The notes under the pieces are model-generated. The model did not search any database, was not told where the DNA came from, and saw only the letters and a list, made by a program, of their open reading frames with translations. Of a stretch of 64,000 nt of DNA, positions 1 through 11,599 are shown piece after piece. The DNA comes from Sphagnum compactum (lineage: Eukaryota > Bryophyta > Sphagnopsida > Sphagnales). The stretch covers positions 15,810,001 through 15,874,000 of the forward strand of contig OZ234498.1 of NCBI GenBank assembly GCA_965153455.1. Direction: 5' to 3'. Positions within the stretch are counted from its first letter, which is position 1; every line of letters begins with the position of its first letter. The position numbers were made by a program, and so were the translations under genes.

Positions 1-1780
1 AATACTGCGTAGTTCTGGCGACCTACATATTTGAACTCGATGTCTAAAATAGGCGACTGCTAGATTTTTTCTCTTTTTTTTTTCCCCCCTCAAAATGTAG
101 CGACTTTTGTGTTTTTTTCAAAAAAAATCCCTTTGTAATGAATTTTTCTTTTTTTTCGCCACAATGCCCAAAATTCGCCAGAAAAGAAAATGTTGAATGG
201 GAGAAGAGTGCAGTTTCGCTACATACTAGAGAGGAAAATAAATAAATAAATAAATTATTATTATTATTATTATTAAATCTACATTCTCAGTCACCTATTG
301 GAACTTATCATACAAATTTGGCAATTTGGAATTTTTTTTTTCAAAATTCATGCCATTTTTTATTCCATGAAAAATCCTTTAATGTATAGGTCAAAATTAT
401 GTTTGTTTTTTCAGGGTAAAAATTTTGCCAAAATTTGCCAATAAAATTATAAAAAATCACCAATTCCACTTATTATAGAGCAAAATCCTATTATAGAACC
501 CCACACACAACCAATCATGCTTGAGTATGATATCGAATAAAAGTGTAAAATACAAGACATATATATGTGGCATGATATTCACATGATTTTTTAATAGTTT
601 TTGTAATTATACTTGCACTTCAAATTGCTTGAGTAATATTCACAACACATTATATTATTGTCGAAACAAAATCATGTGCAACTAATCAAAGAAAACTTGT
701 ATGAGAAAGAATTAGAATTGACCTTTAATAATAAATAAAGTTTCCAATCATTTGCCTCCCTTTATCAATTTATAGAGCTTTAAGTTCAAGCCTATTTAAA
801 TAGTTTTAAAGTATTAATTACAATGGGCTTTCCATTGCTTTTTGCATTACTATTGAAAATCAACAAGGTCAAGATATTATATATTTACAGTTAAATGATT
901 TTGGATTATATATATATATATATATGAATGAAATTGATAATCTATTATCATATACATTGTGCATGGAATCATTTCCACTTTCATTAATTCTAGAACATGA
1001 AATTCAATCTTCACTTATTGAATTCATTAATTTTTCTAATGCCTTCAATGTCCTAAACATAAAATAGTGGCCCTTGTAGCCATTTTTTTTTTTCCTCTAT
1101 TAACCAACTTGGCACCTTTGATATTTTCAACATGTTTTCTCAACACCCCCATTGTTCCCCACCACCATTTCATCATTCTTCATTAATGTTCCCATCTTCT
1201 TATCATATTCTCATTGTCTCTTGTCATCTTTGACATTGTTCATGTCTATTTTCGCCATTGATTTCAACCCTAATTGGGTTTGCTTGAACCAAAATGTCCC
1301 ATCAATCCAAATATTTACTAAGGACATTCAAATATGAGACATTTGGTAGGTTGACATCCCATTTTAGGAGTTCTTTTCGGGACTATGGTGTAATAACCAA
1401 TGTCGGGCAATTTTTGAGTCATCAACCGATTTTTTACCTAGTTTTCAACTTGGTTTTCACAATGAAAATAGGTTGACATAATTACATGTGAGAACTAGAC
1501 TAAGAACCAACCTCCAATTCTCACATGAATGAGAATCGGTCATGAGAACTAGTTCTTGTTTTTTAACTTTTTTAAGAACCAAACAAAGATAACCTCCTTC
1601 AAGTTCTTAATCTTCCAATTTAAGGTTCTTAAACAACAGCCATTAACTAGGGAAGCAGAGGCGTTGTTTAAAGTTAGAGATAATGGAAGTTGTATAAAAC
1701 AAAGCTTGAACTTCGTTTTTCTTCACAATGATGTGTTTTGTCTTGTAGTTATGTTCTTCTTTTGTTGGTTGTGTTTTGTT
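1..1780. other. AT-rich intergenic DNA with a diverged R1 repeat
   Basis: The first ~450 bases contain R1-like blocks (GGCAATTTGGAATTTTTTTT, CCATGAAAAATCC, TCAGGGTAAAAATTTTGCCA) and an ATT/ATTA microsatellite at about 240-275. A TA dinucleotide run lies at about 908-925. I see no gene; short open frames at 1152-1476 and 1556-1792 lack any recognisable motif. Confidence 0.6.
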
Positions 1781-1789
1781 TTATTCTTT

Positions 1790-2580
1790 TGATTGTTCTT
1801 TTCATCTTGTATTTTTTCTTGCGTTGGCATTGCTACTCGCGTTAATGTTGTCATCCCATTGGTGCTATTGCTCATGTTGGCATTATTATTCACGTTGGTG
1901 CTGAGTGTTGCATCCTTCACATTGGTGTTCTTTTCCCTGCATGTTGTTGCTCTTCCTCACAACATCCCTCACATTGGTGTTGCTCTCCTTGTGTGCTACC
2001 ATTTTTCTTTGCATTGTTTTGTTGTCACTTTTCATCGCATTGTGTTGATGTTCTTCTCACATGTTGTTGCTACTCTTTGCACACTGGTGTCATTGTTCTT
2101 TTTGCACTGGTGCTCAACTCTCCTTACGTTGGTAGTTGGTACGCCATTCTTTTTGCGTTGTTATGTTGTTATTCTTGCGTTGCTACACTCGTTTTTTCAC
2201 ATTGTTACGTTGTTCTACTTGTGTTGTTGTGTTGTTCTTTTCACATTGCCTTTGCTACTCTTTTCGTGTTGCCATTTTTTTCGTGTCGATGCTACCAATC
2301 CCTTCAAAACTCCTCAAGTACCTACTAGCCCAACTTTTATTGTTGCTCTTCTCATGTTGCTACTATTTTTTTCACATTGGTGTTACTCTCGTTCTATTGG
2401 TTAATGTGGTACTTCCCCCCATTATTGCCATGTGCAGGTTGGAATTCTAAGTTCCATCCATCTCTTGTTCGTGCTACAACTCCTCAAGTACCTACTAGCC
2501 CATCTTTTGTTATTTTTGTGTTGGTGTTAATGCTCTTCTCGCATTAGTGTTGCTCTTGTTTCCTTGGTTAGTATGGTATT
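1790..2580. repeat. Pyrimidine-rich degenerate minisatellite
   Basis: Imperfect units of about 20-30 bases built from TTGCTCTTCTCACATTGGTG-like words recur (CACATTGGTG, GTTGTTGCTCTT, TTGTTCTTTTC). Because the unit lacks stops, long open frames arise in several frames at once (203, 111 and 104 codons). Their translated products are Phe/Leu/Val/Cys strings that mimic membrane proteins. I treat the region as non-coding. Confidence 0.65.
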
Positions 2581-3052
2581 TCCCTTCCTTTCTTGCCATG
2601 TGCAAGTCAAAACTTCAACACTAAACTTTCAAACACCAAAGGTGAGTTTTTTTTCCATCCTTTTTCATTTTTTGAATTCTTTTTGAGTTTTTTTTTCATT
2701 TCATTTGTGTTGTTTCTTTTGATAATGTGCTATTTTTCTATAAAAAAATTCTTTGTTGTTTTTTTTTTTGGATTTTTTGAACTTCCATATAAACCCCATA
2801 ATTTTTCTTGCCTGTAAACCCCATGTTTTTTCCACCTTATAAACCCCATAACTTTTCCTAAAAGTTTAAAATATATATCTATCTTGGTTTTGTAAATGCT
2901 TAGAAGGTAGATTGCATATTGTAATTGCTTGTAAATGTTGGATTTTTGTTTTTGAAATCATAGTATTTTAAATTTTTTTTGCTACTCATCAGGGTAGTAA
3001 TTTTAATTTCCTAGAACAATATTTTGAAAACAAAAATACATTTGATATATTT

Positions 3053-4265
3053 ATGAATGAAGTAAGGATGGAAGACGAACCTTTGATAGAACTTGAAGAA
3101 AACGGAAATGTTCAAATAGAAGGAAGCTGGAATCCAAAAACAAATGAAGAGAAAATGAAAGAAAATTTAAAGAAGTTGCATGCACAAAGATTATTTTGGA
3201 AACTAAATAGTAGAAATGTGTTGTGTTGGGCCTTTTATTGTGTTAATGATAATAAAGAAGTTGACTTAACAATTTTTCAAATCATGCATTGTATTTTTTG
3301 TCACAATAATTTAATATTGAATTTAAATCCAAAAATTCAACCTAGGAAAGGGTTCATCATATATAACACAACTAATGGTATAATTGCATTGAAGAGACAT
3401 GACAATTTAGATCATTGTAGTATTTTTTTTAAATTTGAAGAAAAAATTGTCCTTTGAAGGAATATGAAAAACAACCTTCCAAAAAGAGACCAAATATTTC
3501 TTCCAATTCCATATCCATTTTTTTTGTTACAAATGAACCTTTTAAGAAAGATGATGTGCAACAAAAACAAATTTTGGAAGACTTGGGTCTTTTAATCGTC
3601 AAAACTCATCTTCATTTACAATTTGTGAAAAGTAGTTAATTGAAAAGGTTTAGTATGCATTTCAGTATTGAATAATTGTTTTCCTTTTCAAAAATAAAAT
3701 TCTTATGAATTATTGCTTGAATTAGTGGAAAAAACTAAATGTAATTATATGTTTTACTAGCTTTAACATAATGTCATTTTGTAACTGCAAGCTTTGATCT
3801 ATGGATGTCAAAAGTTGGACATGATATTTTTGCATTGGTGATTTTTTTAAAGAATTGATTAGTAGCCAACACAAATTATCCTTGGCCTTTTTGAACCAAT
3901 ACTAGTGGATAAACCTTGGTCAAAGACTTGACATAATTGTGGGATAGTTATGCATTGAGGAGAAAATGTATTACTTATGTCAAGGATGAGGAACCTAATT
4001 TGAACACTATGACTATAACCCTAAAATCAATTGTAAGTTTTGTGATGTGTTGAGTTTGGAAGAAAGTTTCCAAGGCATTTGTTTTAGTCATGCATTTCTT
4101 AAAACTTGCCAATATGTTACAATAGTGGAAAAAGTTTGCAAAGATTTACAACATGTGTTAATCAAAATTGCCCAAAGAGATTTGTAGAAATGCATAACTT
4201 GGCCAAAAATATCTATAAAGGGTAGGCAATAATGGGAGAAGGCATGTGTGAATTCAGGTGAAAGC
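3053..4265 (+). pseudogene. Decayed hAT-type transposase with BED-like zinc finger
   Basis: Broken reading frames line up, in order, with the plant hAT transposases I remember. First a BED-finger-like part (C-IC of CIFCHNN, then RKGFIIYNTTNG, then KRH--LDH) at 3053-3457. After a frameshift near 3455 comes the ILEDLGLLIVKTHLHLQFV segment, ending in a stop at 3639. From 3778 comes FVTASFDLWMSKVGHDIFAL, holding the usual first catalytic Asp of hAT (the DLW motif). Further pieces (YVKDEEPNLNTMT, CKFCDVL/LEESFQGICF, KVCKDLQHV, KCITWPKISIKGRQ) follow to about 4265 in changing frames. The C-terminal dimerisation domain is absent. Multiple stops and frameshifts show that it is dead. I saw no clear terminal inverted repeats around it. 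Confidence 0.85.
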
Positions 4266-4269
4266 CTAA

Positions 4270-7200
4270 TGGTTAATTCTAACTTTAATTAGATCAAGGC
4301 AAACCTTAAGACTTTTAGAATAAGTGAAATTCGATCACTTAGAGTTTATTTTGGTGAAGGCAAAACTTAATATGATAGACCAAAGCCTAGTTGATATTGA
4401 TATAAATAATTGTAAGATAAATCAAAACCAAATTGAAATAAATGTAAAACTTAGTTAGGATAGAACAAAGCCCAAACAAGTAGTTCAAAGCTTACTTTGG
4501 TGAAGACAAAACTTAATAAGATAAAACAAAGCTTATTTGGGTGATCGATACCTTGGTTGGGTAAAAATTTAGAGCATAAACCATTGATTTTAACCTATTT
4601 GGGTGAAGATAAATCTATATAGGAATGGGAAAAAAACCTAAAACCATGGTTCAAGTGAAACCAAACTTTAAACCATTGATTTAGAAGCCAATTGGGTGAT
4701 GAAATTTTTTATTGAGTGAAAAGGCTTATTGGGTGATTCAAACCTTATAAAAAATACAAAATAATGAAATACTTAAATATTGTAATACCTTGGTGGCTTT
4801 GGCATAATTTTTTTTAATATACTATTTTTTTATAAATTTATTTTTTAATTTGTCAAATTTTCAAAAAATTGTTTAGGGTCAAAAGGTTGATCTTTGGTTG
4901 TCTTAAAGAGAACATACTATATTGAGGTCCATTTGACCACTAAAACACTTCAAGTTGTTTAAAATAAATGTACCTTACAATAAGTTTATTGTTTACCATC
5001 AAAAATTTCAAAATTATAAACCCAAACATCAAACCAAAAAACCTTAATTAAATTAATTACTTGACATTTGTGTGTTGAATCCGCCAAAGTATTATGGTAT
5101 CAGAAGATAAAACTAAAATTAATGCACACAAAGTAATTGGTGATTTAGAAGTGTAGTTTAGGAAAACTAGAGGTTATTTTGACATTAGAACATAAGCTTT
5201 GGGAAAACCATAACCTACTGATAGCAAAGTTTGGGAGAACCAAACCCTATTAACAACAAAACATAAATAAATCAAGTCACAAGATATTGGGTGTCCACCA
5301 ACAAATTTGCAAATCAATTGGGTTGGGAAAACTTAATAAGAAAGGACATTAAAACCTAGCCCACATAATCAAAGCTAAATTGGGTGAAAATGGAGGCTAA
5401 ATGAGTGATTTATAACTTAAATAGGACAAAGTAAAACCTAAATAATAGAAGAAAAAACCCAAATTGATGAACACAATAGCATTGAATGATTTAATAACTT
5501 CTAAAGACCAAGAGTTATTAACATCAAGACATAAGCTTAAGAAAACCAAAACTACTAATGGCAAAATTTGGAACAACTAGAACATGTTGATAGTAAAGCT
5601 TAGGAGAACTAGAGTGTATTGACCTTTGAACCTATTGAAACCAAAACACAAGCTTAAAATGTAATTCCACCAAGATTTGCAACATAATTGTTAGAACCAA
5701 ACCATAATTGAATCAAACCATGGTTGTTTTGAGAAAAAAATAAATTATGTTTTAATTGATGTCAAGCGTTGCATGACAAATATGGGTAACATTTTCATTC
5801 TACCTAGGCCCGATTTTGGAACCTCAAATGATTTTGGATTTGAATCACAATGAAAACAAATCTTCGTTGCCACCAAACATTCATTCAAGCAATGAAATTC
5901 AAATTCAAAATGGGCTTGAAGGGACCATCTTTTAATCCCATGTTTTTCAATGGCATTGATATAACATCTATGGTTAATTTAAACCATTTCAGGGCATTCC
6001 ATGAAACATTGTTACCCACAACCCTAACCATCATTCAACGAATATGCCATAAAATTGAGGTGGTCCTTGGAAGTTGTGGAAGGATGTGGTTTATCGCTAA
6101 AGCATCCGAAAGAAGAGGCAACAAGCAACCTTCAAATTGTATTACCAATTTAGGATTAAGGCACAAGGAAACTTTGGTGGGTTGGCTTATAACTTTTCCA
6201 TTAGGAATTAGAAAAAGATGGTTGAAGGAGTAGGCCAACAATGTGGTTGCCAATGATTGATCAAGTTGGGCCACCTTAACACAACATGTGGCAATTGACT
6301 ACACCGACAACAACAATCATTGCCAGAAGGTAAGCTCTTCATCACAACAATAAAAGAAATCTCTTCCTCACTTGAATTCTTGATTAAACCCATGCTGGTT
6401 TGAAAATTGAAAATTACAATGTTCTAGGTTTCCTAACCCTAAACCTCACTTGAGATTTTTCAAAAACCTTCTTGAAGTCGTAAATTGGAACATTGATGAT
6501 TTGAGACCAGCTGGTAGTTTAGGGGTTGTGATGCTCCAATCGACAACACCAATTGTTATTGAACTCTTCTATCAGTGGCAATGAAACTGATGGTTGTTTT
6601 ACATTGTTGTAGCAATCGGTGGTTGGAGCTCAATGGTTCTTGAATGTGGTTGGTTGAACTAGGTCTTCTAAGGTGGAAGTCTCATGACAATGGCGAAATG
6701 TGCCAAGCTTTGAATCCCAACAATACAACCCAAAAAGTGTTCGCACCTAACAAAGTCTTTGCAAGGAAAAAATCCAATGATGTGCCAAAACTTGAAAAAG
6801 CTTCTAGAAAACCTTCATGAGAAAATTTCGGCAAGCTAAAGAAAACCTTTGGGCCTAGAAAACGCAGTGCTCCCGTAGGACCCGGTTGCAATGTCTCCTT
6901 GTGCCCAGAATGTAAATTCCTAAAAATGTTGAAAGAGGTGTACAAAAAACCAATTTGAAACTTGAAGGAAAAGGAGAAGTGGAGAAGCTTGAAAACATAG
7001 AAGAAAGCAGAACAAGTTGAAAGGAAGTGTTCTTTGGGTGAACCCAGTGGGAAACAAAACATCTCCTTCACATTCTCGTTGTTGCAACCAAAAAAACTTG
7101 AAGATGTTCTCTTGAGATGGGCATGAACAAAAATAGGAAGACTAAGGACCAAAAATTCGTTTTTGCACCAAAAACTAGTTTGGGTCCCAGTTATTTTCGA

Positions 7201-7500
7201 TTGAAGATTTTCTGCCCCTTGTTGTTGTGCATTTCATCCCTGCTCAGACCCAAACTAGACCATCTGGTCCAAGTTCACTGGACTTTATGGATAACTTAGT
7301 ATCCGTAAAATAGTGAAAATTTATTAAATATTGGGTATAAAATGTTGGAACTCAGGACTAAATGCATGAGGTTGAAGAATATTTATAGTTGCAATAATAC
7401 AAAAAGCAACAATAGTGATTGGTTGAAGGCAGTTGCGGAAAAAAAGGCAAGATGAAACTTAGATCTAGCCAAACATGGTGTTAATCTGAGTTTCAGTTCG
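4270..7500. other. Gene-free AT-rich DNA with degenerate direct repeats
   Basis: Segments such as ACATAAGCTT(T/A)GGGAAAACCA followed by GCAAAGTTTGGGAGAACCAA recur (about 5190-5260 and 5530-5610). Another word family with AAAGCCTA/AAACTTA is spread over 4300-4740. No protein motif is recognised; the longest frames (5850-6233 plus, 6682-7152 minus) look like chance. Confidence 0.5.
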
Positions 7501-7867
7501 TGTTTAAGCCCAATGACAAAACTCGTGCTACATTTTCCTTACTTTGCGAATATCTATAATGTATGATCAACATACATATAATCAACAGTGCTGCAATTGA
7601 CTACAACTGAGATGTAGTGCCAAAAGCCAGGAATGTTCAATTCAAAGCAGTCACTGACTTGGTATTGAAACTGATGCTCAAAGCCGCATGGTGAATAATT
7701 CTCACAAACCTGGGTTTCTTGCGCCTGGAGGCAAGTGGAAGAGGATAGTTCAATTAAAAGGGTTTGGCCACTCAAATGCTTCTACCAACAATGATCAACC
7801 TTTATATACCTGTAGGTTACTCAACTTTACCGTAACCTTGGACCGTGTCGATAACCACATACATGAT

Positions 7868-8220
7868 CAGTCTGGTCTGAAATCTCTAGAGGATGATAAA
7901 TTGAGAAGAAGTTGTATTCAGGAGGCTTAAGGTTGCAGCATCCAGATATGTATTCTTATTTCAGTCACCAGATATCTATCAGCATTGCTAGATAGCAAAA
8001 CGCTAGGATTTGCAAAAGGCTGAAATTCAGGTTTGGTTCAGTCTAGCCTGGAAATCTCAAGAGAATGATTAATAGAGAAGTTGTATTGAGGAAGGTTGCC
8101 TCCAGATCTATTATTATGATTTCAATCCCTAAAACCCTAATTGATCTATCTATCAGCAATTGCAGGACAGCAAACTTACTAGGATTTGCACAAAAGGCTG
8201 AAATTAGGGTTTGGTTGAGG
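7868..8220. repeat. Two-copy ~171-bp tandem duplication
   Basis: Copy 1 starts at 7868 (CAGTCTGGTCTGAAATCTCT) and copy 2 at 8039 (CAGTCTAGCCTGGAAATCTC). Both pass through AGAAGTTGTATT, AAGGTTGC, CAGATATCTATCAGCA-like and CTAGGATTTGCA-AAAGGCTG words and end in GGTTTGGTT. Divergence is moderate. The surrounding 7.5-8.9 kb has a higher G+C content than its neighbours and could be a decayed gene, but I recognise no protein. Confidence 0.65.
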
Positions 8221-8299
8221 GCTTTTGACCTGCCATATATTCTCCGGTGAGAGAACACAACTCCCATAAGAGTATTTTTTGCAAAGAATCAACCACAAT

Positions 8300-9260
8300 T
8301 ATAACTTAGAGAGAGCCCATGATCAGCCAACCCTTTGCTTGTCAACTGTGATGATGTTCTTGAAGGTTGGGGGACTTGGGGGACATCCATGGAATCAATC
8401 AGGAGGAGAGATTGGAAGACTTGTTGCTCTTTTGTGTAGCTAGCTCTCCTTGGGTAAGGAATCCTAAGATTGAACTCGAGGTCTGTCATCAAATCCATCA
8501 TCCCATACAACAGACTAGACGACACACATAATCAGCAGACATGATTGTAGTATGTACGAACCTCGGGGCGGGTCTTTGATTTTTTGTAATGACTGCCCTT
8601 TCCGGGTATTTGAAAATGTTCAGAATCTTCTAAGAACCACCTGGTCCAGGTGTTGTTGAAACAAACATCAGAATCAAAGAACCAAGCTCTTTCTGGGGGG
8701 GGGGGGGGGGGTTTACGAGCCTTAAAAGAACCTCCGGGTATCATGGCAAAGACCACCCAGCTAGTTTTCAAAAAAAGAAGACTTGACAACTGCAGTTATG
8801 TGATAACAGGGTATTTGAGCAGCAAGCAGATTGATCAGGGTATCAGTGTGTTTGCTACCTGAACACACTGAGGTTTGGTAGAATGCTCCAATCATATATA
8901 CTTTGCCAAGCCAAGAGGGGTGTTGTTTATTGCAGTGTCAAAGTGATACCCTCAATTACCCATTTATCTAGTTATTTTTGGGGTAATAGTTAACGGTTAT
9001 GCAAAGGGTTGGTTCTCAAATACCTGAGGGAGAACCTCTAGTTATATTGTCAGTTAGACACCGGTTAAAAAGGTGGTGTTTTTTTTTTTTTTTTTCCTTT
9101 TTTATTCTGTTTAAAAAAAAATCATAATCATGTTTAGTGTTTTAGGATTGATAACATACCAGGGAAGATTTTTATTTTTTTAATTAAAAAATTTGCATAG
9201 GTTTCTACCTCAAGTAATGCCCTCAGAGCAGGGTAAGTTGCTTCCTTATGTTTGTAATGT
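8300..9260. other. Unassigned region with a 17-G run and GGTTCT/AACCG words
   Basis: A homopolymer of 17 G lies at 8695-8711. Minus-strand open frames at 8289-8525 and 8532-8789 look somewhat protein-like but match nothing I know. Around 8985-9060 are AACGG, GGTTCTC with GAGAACC, and CCGGTTA words, like those in the hAT-like element at 10.8 kb. Confidence 0.35.
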
Positions 9261-9263
9261 TAA

Positions 9264-9751
9264 CTAGTGTTGTGCGGTTATTTGAACTTTCAACAAACTA
9301 TTGGTCTTTTAAATTATTATTATTATTATTATTTTGAAACAAGTGGATAGAAATCCATTGCATAATCAAAAACGAGAAAACAACAAGGAAGGGCCAAAGG
9401 ACGGCACCCTCTACAGACACCAAGCAAAGACAATCAAAATTATTCAATCACATTAGTTGGTTGTTCCATCAAATCTTTTGATTGTCTTGGCACACAAAAT
9501 GAAATGAGGTTTGCACGACTTATCAAAGCTCTCTAAATATTTTTTTTCATATCAAGCACCTTCTTCTTGATTTGCACAAGAACCTTCTCTCCCATTCACA
9601 CCTCCCATTAGGCAATAATCTCATCCGAAGAAGATTAGACAATCTAGCTTTTTATTAGAATGGTTTTGACCATTAAAAATCATGCAATCCAAATGCACCA
9701 AACTACCACTCCTCTCACTAAGGACCATAGTGGCAAACAAAACATTTTGTG

Positions 9752-9799
<48 letters not shown>

Positions 9800-10767
9800 A
9801 TTGAAAAGTTCGCAACCTAACACAATTTAGTTAGGGTGAACAAACACCCCACAGGATGGATTGTAGGTGGACAAGAAACACTTTTTCATTGTATTCTTGT
9901 CCTATTGCTAACCATGGTGGTTACCTATGCACTAACTATCAACCATTGGCATATATCTACTTGCTTAATAGCCACCAAGTTTAGGGTTTAGGTCAACCCT
10001 AAACCCATAAACCCGATTACCTACCTACATAATAACCACTTATGTTCCCTACACGAGACTTACTTTACCCACTTCCATCGGGTTGTTAGTTGTTACCCTA
10101 GGTAGTGTGAGGTGGAAGTAGGTGGGTTTACAAGAGAGGATACCAAGGGGGGCAACCTCAGTAACTTAGTCATGGTTCATCCACAACTTAAGTCGTAACG
10201 AGTTTCCAATGGATGGATGGTGTACCAATGGCCACCGGGTCACATAATTGCCTTAGGGTGGGGAGTTTGTAAAATCTAAAAATCCACATGGCTTTTGCTC
10301 ATTCCATTACGAAATTTTTTGCTCACAATTACGACGTATTCCATCCATACAAGAGAAAACAAAGAGAGTGGTTTCATAATAAGGAGGTTTTGTCTAAGCC
10401 CAAAATAATTGGGTGAACCCTATTCAAGTCCAACACTAGTTATATTATTTTCAAAAAGGTTGGAATTTTCATATATATATATATATATGAAAAATTATTT
10501 TTGAAAGAAAATAGAGAATATTTTAGAATAAACTGAAATATTTTATCTTAGTCTAGAATATTCAAAAATAAAATAATTATTTGACACCGAAATTTTGAAC
10601 TTGCCATGATATTATGGTATGTGACCCCAAGAACCTCAAACCCATGATGTACAAGAAAGATACACAGCAACTTGCAAATACTACTCTCTCATAGAAACCT
10701 CCCAATGCACACAAACTAAAGCAAAAGACGACACAAACATCACACATACAAATACCAGGTTGTTCAT
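9264..10767. other. Gene-free DNA with TC/AC and TA microsatellites
   Basis: A (TC)n run followed by (AC)n lies at about 9755-9800, and a (TA)n run at about 10470-10490. A strong inverted match to the hAT-like right end lies at 9262-9291. No gene is seen. Confidence 0.6.
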
Positions 10768-11167
10768 CAGTGTTGGGTGGGTATTAGAAACAAGGCGCAG
10801 AACCCCCAGCGGTTATCAGGGCGGTTCTTAAGATTCACATCCACTTGTTTGTTCAAAAAAATCAAAGACATGGTTCTGGCATATAACCGTGGCTCTCAAT
10901 TTCTTTTGTAAAAAAAAAAATTCAAATAACCAGCCAGAAAACTGTCTGTTCTTTTTTACTTCTTTCATGAAAATCGCAGTTTTTTTCAGGTTTTCAAAAT
11001 AGGTAAAGCGAGGCAGACAATTCTTTGTTTTTTTTAAAAAAAAATAAAAATTAAAAATTTTAGTTTTAATTTCAAGAAAATCAAAACTGTTGAGTTCCTT
11101 GTTTTTGAATTATTTAAAAAACTGAAACTGATGGTTCTTTGAAAATTCAAATAACCGCACAACACTG
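10768..11167. mobile_element. Short hAT-like element with AACCG/GGTTCT subterminal motifs
   Basis: The left end reads CAGTGTTGGGTGGGTATTAG and the right end is TTCAAATAACCGCACAACACTG, whose complement starts CAGTGTTGTGCGGTTATTTG. CAGTGTTG ends are typical of hAT elements. The interior is dense in GGTTCT and AACCG motifs. A better inverted match to the right end lies further left at about 9262-9291 (two mismatches in about 30), so an alternative or nested element of about 1.9 kb (9264-11167) is possible. I found no convincing 8-bp target duplication for either pairing. Confidence 0.55.
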
Positions 11168-11214
11168 GTTTGGTTGTTAGCTTAGCTTGGTAGGTTGTTC
11201 TTTTATGGCCCTTC

Positions 11215-11580
11215 GAGCATCTCCACCCCCCACAGGGGCAAACAAACTCCTTTATGTTAGAATAGAATACTGGTTAATGATCACTCTCCCCACCCACAAA
11301 TGTCATAAAAGTTCCTTTAAACACTCAAAGACCATGTATGTGTTAACATCTGGACGAGTAATAAAAGTTCCTTTAAACACTCAAAGACCATGTATGTGTT
11401 AACATATGGACGAGTAATAGTCGGTGTCCAAATCCGTAGCAGAAAAAAAGCTTTTAAAGGGGTTGAAATGACCACTGCAAAATGGACCATCAATAATACC
11501 GGGGAGAAGCAGGACATGCGCATATTCTGATGCAAGATTTAATGAAAAGGGGTGTTTGCTGGTGTGGGGTGGAGATGCTC
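11215..11580 (+). mobile_element. PIF/Harbinger-type MITE, family A, copy 1
   Basis: A 366-bp element with terminal inverted repeats GAGCATCTCCACCCC and GGGGTGGAGATGCTC. The flanks are TTC on the left and TTA on the right, close to the 3-bp TTA/TAA target duplication of Harbinger elements. It shares most of its length with copy 2 at 51849-52134. It contains a direct duplication of a 56-bp segment (about 11306-11361 and 11362-11417) that copy 2 lacks. No transposase is encoded, so it is non-autonomous. Confidence 0.85.
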
Positions 11581-11599
11581 TTAGATCATTATCTTTCTG

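Noticed and set aside
1793-2404. 203-codon open frame that looks like a multi-pass membrane protein
   Set aside because: Several frames of the same stretch are open at once because the DNA is a pyrimidine-rich minisatellite without stop triplets. The composition follows the repeat, not a protein family.
6682-7152. 156-codon minus-strand open frame
   Set aside because: No domain or conserved motif is seen, and the Phe-rich composition follows the local base composition. There is no splice or promoter context.
9621-9815. Frame with an RERERERE stretch
   Set aside because: It is the translation of a TC microsatellite.
11187-11402. Short open frames inside the family A MITE copies
   Set aside because: The element is a short non-autonomous MITE; the frames are not shared in phase between the two copies.
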